Assembly (NCBI GenBank): GCA_030607895.1
Contig: JAUWJC010000019.1
Location: forward strand, 1-16,942
Origin: Pirellulales bacterium
Lineage (GTDB): Bacteria; Planctomycetota; Planctomycetia; Pirellulales; Thermoguttaceae
Direction: 5' to 3'
Length of the DNA: 16,942 nt
The notes under the pieces are model-generated. The model did not search any database. It saw only the letters and a list, made by a program, of their open reading frames with translations, and was not told where the DNA came from. This document shows, in pieces, positions 13,661 to 16,942 of the stretch; position 1 is the first letter of the stretch; each line of letters starts with the position of its first letter. Position numbers and translations under genes: made by a program.

Positions 13661-14181
13661 TCCGGCTCGACCAGGGGGGTTCCGTCGGCCGCGCGACCCA
13701 CCTCGAACACGCCCAACAGACGCATCATCTTCAAGAACACTTCGCGATCGAACAGCGGTCCGTTCTTGTTGGCCGGCCCATCCACATGCCCATTCGCATG
13801 ATTGCCAAACATGGCAGATGCTATTTCCACCTCGGCCAGCAACCGGTCGTCTTTGTGGCAGGCGGCGCTGACCATGGCCCCTTCCTCTTTCGCGTATTCG
13901 ATCTTGGCTTCGTAGATCAGCGTATCGCCGGGAAAAGCCTCGCCGAAGAACCGGGCCTTGGGAATACGGGCGAGTATCGGATTCCTGGTGTATCCACTCT
14001 GTTCGAAAAGCAACAGCCCGCCAACCAGCGCCAAACCCTCGACAATGAGCGACTTGGGCATCATCGGGTAACCGGGGAAATGGTCCTTCAGGTAGTCCTC
14101 GGCCAGCGAAATGGTTTTGACGGCCTTCGCGTGGCTACCGCTCTCGAACTCGATGAACCGATCGACCCAATACCAACGCAT
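13639..14181 (-). CDS. FabZ-like 3-hydroxyacyl-ACP dehydratase (hotdog fold)
   Basis: Encodes 180 aa from ATG 14181, with CCGGAG about 8-13 bases upstream. The hotdog active site is recognisable: catalytic His34 in HFPGYPMMP and Glu48 in SLIVEGLALVGG, the pair used by FabZ/FabA for dehydration of 3-hydroxyacyl-ACP. Residues 64-110 (TRNPILARIPKARFFGEAFPGDTLIYEAKI) follow the FabZ pattern. It is longer than E. coli FabZ (151 aa), with an extra C-terminal part after residue 140. No other fatty acid genes are nearby, so it may be a second, specialised FabZ relative rather than the housekeeping enzyme. The last residues and TAA come from the R1 element (RKRDQV then stop), so the native end is lost. 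Confidence 0.85.
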   Translation of the reverse strand: MRWYWVDRFIEFESGSHAKAVKTISLAEDYLKDHFPGYPMMPKSLIVEGLALVGGLLLFEQSGYTRNPILARIPKARFFGEAFPGDTLIYEAKIEYAKEEGAMVSAACHKDDRLLAEVEIASAMFGNHANGHVDGPANKNGPLFDREVFLKMMRLLGVFEVGRAADGTPLVEPDRKRDQV

Positions 14182-14275
14182 GAAGCAAGCTCCGGAAGAT
14201 CACGCGAACCAATCGGACCATTATATCGACACCGCCACGACCACCGCAACCGAGGGAGGAAGGGAGCCGCCGGAT

Positions 14276-14357
14276 GTACTCATCACGCTCCGCGTGATGC
14301 AGGTTCGTCACGCGGAGCGTGACGAATACGGTTACGGGAGCCGCTTGCGGCTTCGCA
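14276..14357. repeat. R3 element with an adjacent R4 half-element
   Basis: The 54-bp R3 copy at 14276-14329 differs at one base from 8311-8364 and has the same orientation. Twelve bases on is a single R4 arm, CCGCTTGCGGCTTCGCA (14341-14357), ending one base before the FGGY kinase stop codon (14359-14361, minus strand). Its hairpins would lie just past the end of that gene and upstream of the dehydratase gene. Confidence 0.9.
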
Positions 14358-14358
14358 C

Positions 14359-15651
14359 CTAAGCCACCGCAAGCCGCGCCATTCGGGCGGCGCCGTCGAG
14401 GGGATCGGCCTGGGTTACGGTAATCGGTTGATCCAGCATGTCCGCCAGAATCCGCACCCAGACGGCGTGACGGCTGCCACCGCCGGCGGCCAGGACCGTT
14501 GTCCTCGACAGGTCCACCTGCAAGCACCCAATCATGCTCGCCATGCGTTTTGAAAGACTCTCCACCACGGAACGAGCGAACTGGGCCGGACCGTGATGCA
14601 AGCCGATGTTGCGCCAGGTCCCCTTGCCGTCGGGCAGGTCCGCTTCGAACACGAGTCCCCCGCATCCGTGCTCCGACGTTCCGGCAAGCTCGAATAAATC
14701 CGCGTCGGCCCGGCAGTCGGGCAGCACGTCCCGCAGCCAATTCACGACGTTGTATCCACAGCTATCGGCCGCCATGCGGTAGTGCAATCCGCCCGGATAC
14801 GGACCGCGAATGATCGCCGCGTCGGGCGCGCTTGGTTCTTGCTGACACGCATAAGCCACCTGGGCCGTTCCCAGGGTGATCAAGAGCCTCTTGCTCTTAT
14901 GAAGCTCCGCTCCGAACGCCCCGGCCGTCTGATCGTTGCCGGCCAGCACCAGGGGAATGCCGGCGGGCAGGCCGAATCGCCGGGCGGCTTCGGAAGAATG
15001 CGAACCGGCGCTGCCGCTCGGCGTCAGGCCGGGCAGTTGTCCTTTTTCGAGCCGGCAAGCCCCGATCGCGGCTGGCCACCAGTCGCGCAACCCGAGCGAG
15101 TACAACCCGCTCATGGCGGCCAGATTGTCGTCCACCACGGCCCGACCGGTGCACTGCTTGACGAAGTAAGTCGGCAGGTTGACCAGTTGGCAGTCCGGCC
15201 CGAGCAGCCCGGGCTGGTTATGCTGAAGGGGCGCGATTTGACAGACCATCAAGACGGGCAGCAACCGGCCGAAGCTGGTGTGATCGGCGAAGTCGGCCAA
15301 ACGCCCATCTTCTTGCAACCTTCGGCAAGCTGCTTGGGCCCGGGTATCTTGCCAGGAGATGAACGGCATCTTGGGCCGGCCCCACTTGTCGAGAACCGTA
15401 AACGTCTGTGCCTGGCTGGTGATGGCAAGCGTCCCAATCGCCTCGGACGCGATGCCTGCGTCGGCGATTGCCCCGCCAACAGCCTTCTCGAAAGCCGAGG
15501 TAGCTTCACTCACTTCAAGCTCGACGCGGCCGCCGGCGGCATATTGGTGCGAAAGGGGCGAAGCACCGAAGCCGCGGCGGGTGAGTGCTTCGTCGAACAC
15601 CGCGGCCTTGAAGAGCGTGCTTCCCAAATCGACGGCCAGGATCATGGTCAT
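14359..15651 (-). CDS. FGGY-family carbohydrate kinase (xylulokinase-like)
   Basis: Encodes 430 aa, somewhat short for the family (about 480-520). It phosphorylates a sugar or polyol with ATP. The N-terminal domain begins with the phosphate-binding loop AVDLGSTLFKAAVFD (6-20), then ITSQAQTFTVLD and ISWQDTRA (98-105). The second domain has GNDQTAGAFGAEL with the likely catalytic Asp240, then LITLGTAQVAY, and the nucleotide-binding AAGGGSRHAVWVRILADML (388-406). ATG 15651 overlaps the stop of the upstream oxidoreductase by 4 bp (ATGA), so the two are translationally coupled; another ATG two codons on is possible. The substrate cannot be read from sequence; partnership with a Gfo/Idh/MocA enzyme suggests a sugar, inositol or sugar-acid route. 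Confidence 0.9.
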   Translation of the reverse strand: MTMILAVDLGSTLFKAAVFDEALTRRGFGASPLSHQYAAGGRVELEVSEATSAFEKAVGGAIADAGIASEAIGTLAITSQAQTFTVLDKWGRPKMPFISWQDTRAQAACRRLQEDGRLADFADHTSFGRLLPVLMVCQIAPLQHNQPGLLGPDCQLVNLPTYFVKQCTGRAVVDDNLAAMSGLYSLGLRDWWPAAIGACRLEKGQLPGLTPSGSAGSHSSEAARRFGLPAGIPLVLAGNDQTAGAFGAELHKSKRLLITLGTAQVAYACQQEPSAPDAAIIRGPYPGGLHYRMAADSCGYNVVNWLRDVLPDCRADADLFELAGTSEHGCGGLVFEADLPDGKGTWRNIGLHHGPAQFARSVVESLSKRMASMIGCLQVDLSRTTVLAAGGGSRHAVWVRILADMLDQPITVTQADPLDGAARMARLAVA

Positions 15652-16790
15652 ACCGGTTCGTTAGTGCCGTTGGCGTGGCTTATCAACGCGGCGGTGAACA
15701 GTCGGTGCGAGAGGGCAGTTTCCTCGGGCGTAACGCAGGCGGCGAATCGGCTTTTGGGTTTTCCTTCCGTAAGCTCGTAAAGGAAGGCCGCCCACATCTG
15801 CTGGATTGCATCGGGAAAGCCGAACTCGAAGATACCGCCGGTAATGCCCTTGAAGGCCGGCTGCCAGCCCATGTCGATCTGCTGCCATGCCTGGGTTTGG
15901 CCCGTGTATTGCAGGGTCTCCAGCCGCCGCGGATTGGAACTCGACCAGCGGCCGCATCCCCGGGTTCCCTTGACCTCGAAATACCAGGTGTCGGTCTCGC
16001 CCGGGGCAATACGCTGTGTTTTTATCACCAGTGGAAAGGGCTCGTCCGTGTTGGGGTCCAGGGCGTCGCACAACAGCGTGGCGTTGTCCCAGGTTTCGCA
16101 GGGGACCAATTTTCCATCGGCGTCGGGCCGCTCTTTGATGATATTTGACAGCACTGCTCGGACGGAGCGAGGGAACCATCCAGCCCGAAACGGCACGTGG
16201 CAGGGGTGCATTCCCAGGTCACCCAGGCAGCCGTACTCGCCGTTGTAGGGGATCATCCGCTTCCAGTTGATGGGCTTGTCGGGATCGAGGTCGGACGAAT
16301 GCAGGAATCCGGAGTTGACCTCGATGACCTGGCCGAACGCCCGATCTTCGATCATTTGGCCCAGCCGCTGCATGGGCGGAAAGAAGGGAAACTCCGAACT
16401 GCACCGCACGAACACATCGGGATGCGCCGCGATGCACTGCACGATGGAGTCGTTGGCCTTTTTATCGATGCCGAACGGCTTTTCGCCCAGCAGGTGTTTG
16501 CCGGCCTCGATAACGGCTGTGTAAAACGACTCGTGCAGGTTATGGGGAACCGCGCAGTAGACGGCCTCCACGTCGCCGTCGGCAAGTACTTCCCGATAAT
16601 CGGTGGTTGCCAGCCGCACGCTTGGGAAGTTGCCCGTGAACCAATCGAACAGGCCCTCGTTCGTATCGCAGACGGCCACGATCTCGGGCCGGCAACCGAT
16701 TTCTGTCAGGTGGCACCATCGGGCGGCCGCGCTGCCGAATTCCCTTCCCATCAACCCCAGGCCGATGACGCCGAATTTCACCGTTCTCAT
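15648..16790 (-). CDS. Gfo/Idh/MocA-family NAD(P)-dependent oxidoreductase
   Basis: Encodes 380 aa, normal for the family, from ATG 16790 with AAAGGAT about 9 bases upstream. The N-terminal Rossmann domain has GLGLMG (10-15) for NAD(P) binding and AVCDTN at the end of the second strand. GEKPFG (102-107) carries the conserved Lys104. In the C-terminal domain GDLGMHPCH (190-198) holds the usual Asp191 and His195, so the catalytic set is complete. There is no Tat signal, unlike many planctomycete members, so it is cytoplasmic. It is the first gene of a two-gene operon with the FGGY kinase and probably oxidises or reduces the same compound or its precursor. R6 repeats lie in its upstream region. 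Confidence 0.93.
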   Translation of the reverse strand: MRTVKFGVIGLGLMGREFGSAAARWCHLTEIGCRPEIVAVCDTNEGLFDWFTGNFPSVRLATTDYREVLADGDVEAVYCAVPHNLHESFYTAVIEAGKHLLGEKPFGIDKKANDSIVQCIAAHPDVFVRCSSEFPFFPPMQRLGQMIEDRAFGQVIEVNSGFLHSSDLDPDKPINWKRMIPYNGEYGCLGDLGMHPCHVPFRAGWFPRSVRAVLSNIIKERPDADGKLVPCETWDNATLLCDALDPNTDEPFPLVIKTQRIAPGETDTWYFEVKGTRGCGRWSSSNPRRLETLQYTGQTQAWQQIDMGWQPAFKGITGGIFEFGFPDAIQQMWAAFLYELTEGKPKSRFAACVTPEETALSHRLFTAALISHANGTNEPV

Positions 16791-16818
16791 GTTGTGCTAT
16801 CCTTTTGGTGATATAAAG

Positions 16819-16893
16819 CCGCGACCGGTGGTAGCGCCGGAAGTTTAGGAAAATAGCGTGTCTTTTTTACCGTGCGCGACCACCCGTCGCGGC
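16819..16893. repeat. Imperfect inverted repeat, family R6, upstream of the oxidoreductase
   Basis: Arms 16819-16838 (GCCGCGACCGGTGGTAGCGC) and 16874-16893 (GCGCGACCACCCGTCGCGGC) are inverted with two mismatches in 20 and a 35-bp spacer. They match the R6 copies at 10210-10228 and 8653-8670. The element lies 28 bp upstream of the start codon. The remaining 49 bases to the window end hold nothing I recognise. Confidence 0.75.
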
Positions 16894-16942
16894 ATTATAG
16901 AGCGGCCAGCACCGCCTCGACCATAACACGTAACCCCTCGGG

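Noticed and set aside
13558..14322. 254-aa plus-strand open frame beginning in the R1 element
   Set aside because: It reads through R1, antisense to the dehydratase, and into R3; no recognisable domain.
14782..15780. 332-aa plus-strand open frame across the kinase gene
   Set aside because: Shadow of the FGGY kinase, which has full motifs and operon coupling.

Overview
The window looks like a piece of a planctomycete chromosome (Pirellulales-like) or a close relative, probably from an environmental assembly. It is GC-rich. It carries two family combinations typical of that phylum: a secreted double DUF1080 protein with a DUF5107 protein, and a Gfo/Idh/MocA oxidoreductase with a sugar kinase. 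Short palindromic repeats occupy many of the intergenic spaces. There is no rRNA, tRNA, CRISPR array, prophage or transposase gene.

Layout, left to right. At the left edge is a minus-strand secreted DUF5107 protein with a signal peptide (61-798); it stops early, close to the window end. Next is a plus-strand CobB/CbiA-like protein (1171-2694) that has lost both its P-loop and its glutaminase cysteine. It converges with, and overlaps, a YjbQ/UPF0047 gene (2560-2976). A small ribbon-helix-helix protein follows (3067-3387), with a near-consensus promoter whose -35 box lies in a 12-bp palindrome. Then comes a plus-strand exporter operon: ABC ATPase (3601-4326), FtsX-like permease (4323-6788) and HlyD-like adaptor (6900-8282). 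A minus-strand series follows: an orphan Phd-type antitoxin (8318-8581), the DUF1080 protein (8699-10021) and two small membrane proteins (10260-10529 and 10695-11084). Methionyl-tRNA synthetase, metG (11398-13065), is on the plus strand. The right end is all minus strand: a small Fis-type HTH protein (13084-13389), a FabZ-like hotdog dehydratase (13639-14181), and a translationally coupled pair of Gfo/Idh/MocA oxidoreductase (15648-16790) and FGGY sugar kinase (14359-15651).

The most striking feature is a set of at least six families of short palindromic, REP/MITE-like elements, several present in two or more near-identical copies here. They do not stay between genes. One 79-bp element lies inside the ABC permease gene and is read through as about 26 amino acids. 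A second copy, differing at one base, supplies the last residues and the stop codon of the dehydratase. A 54-bp element of another family supplies the last 15 residues and the stop codon of the antitoxin. The stop codon of one membrane protein also lies in a repeat arm. This resembles the protein-invading palindromic elements known from Rickettsia and is the main candidate for an undescribed phenomenon here.

Functional picture. Several genes suggest carbohydrate scavenging (DUF5107, DUF1080, Gfo/Idh/MocA, FGGY kinase), beside an envelope exporter and housekeeping metG. The loci look independent of one another apart from the two operons named. All calls rest on reading motifs and translated sequence by eye; no database search was run.
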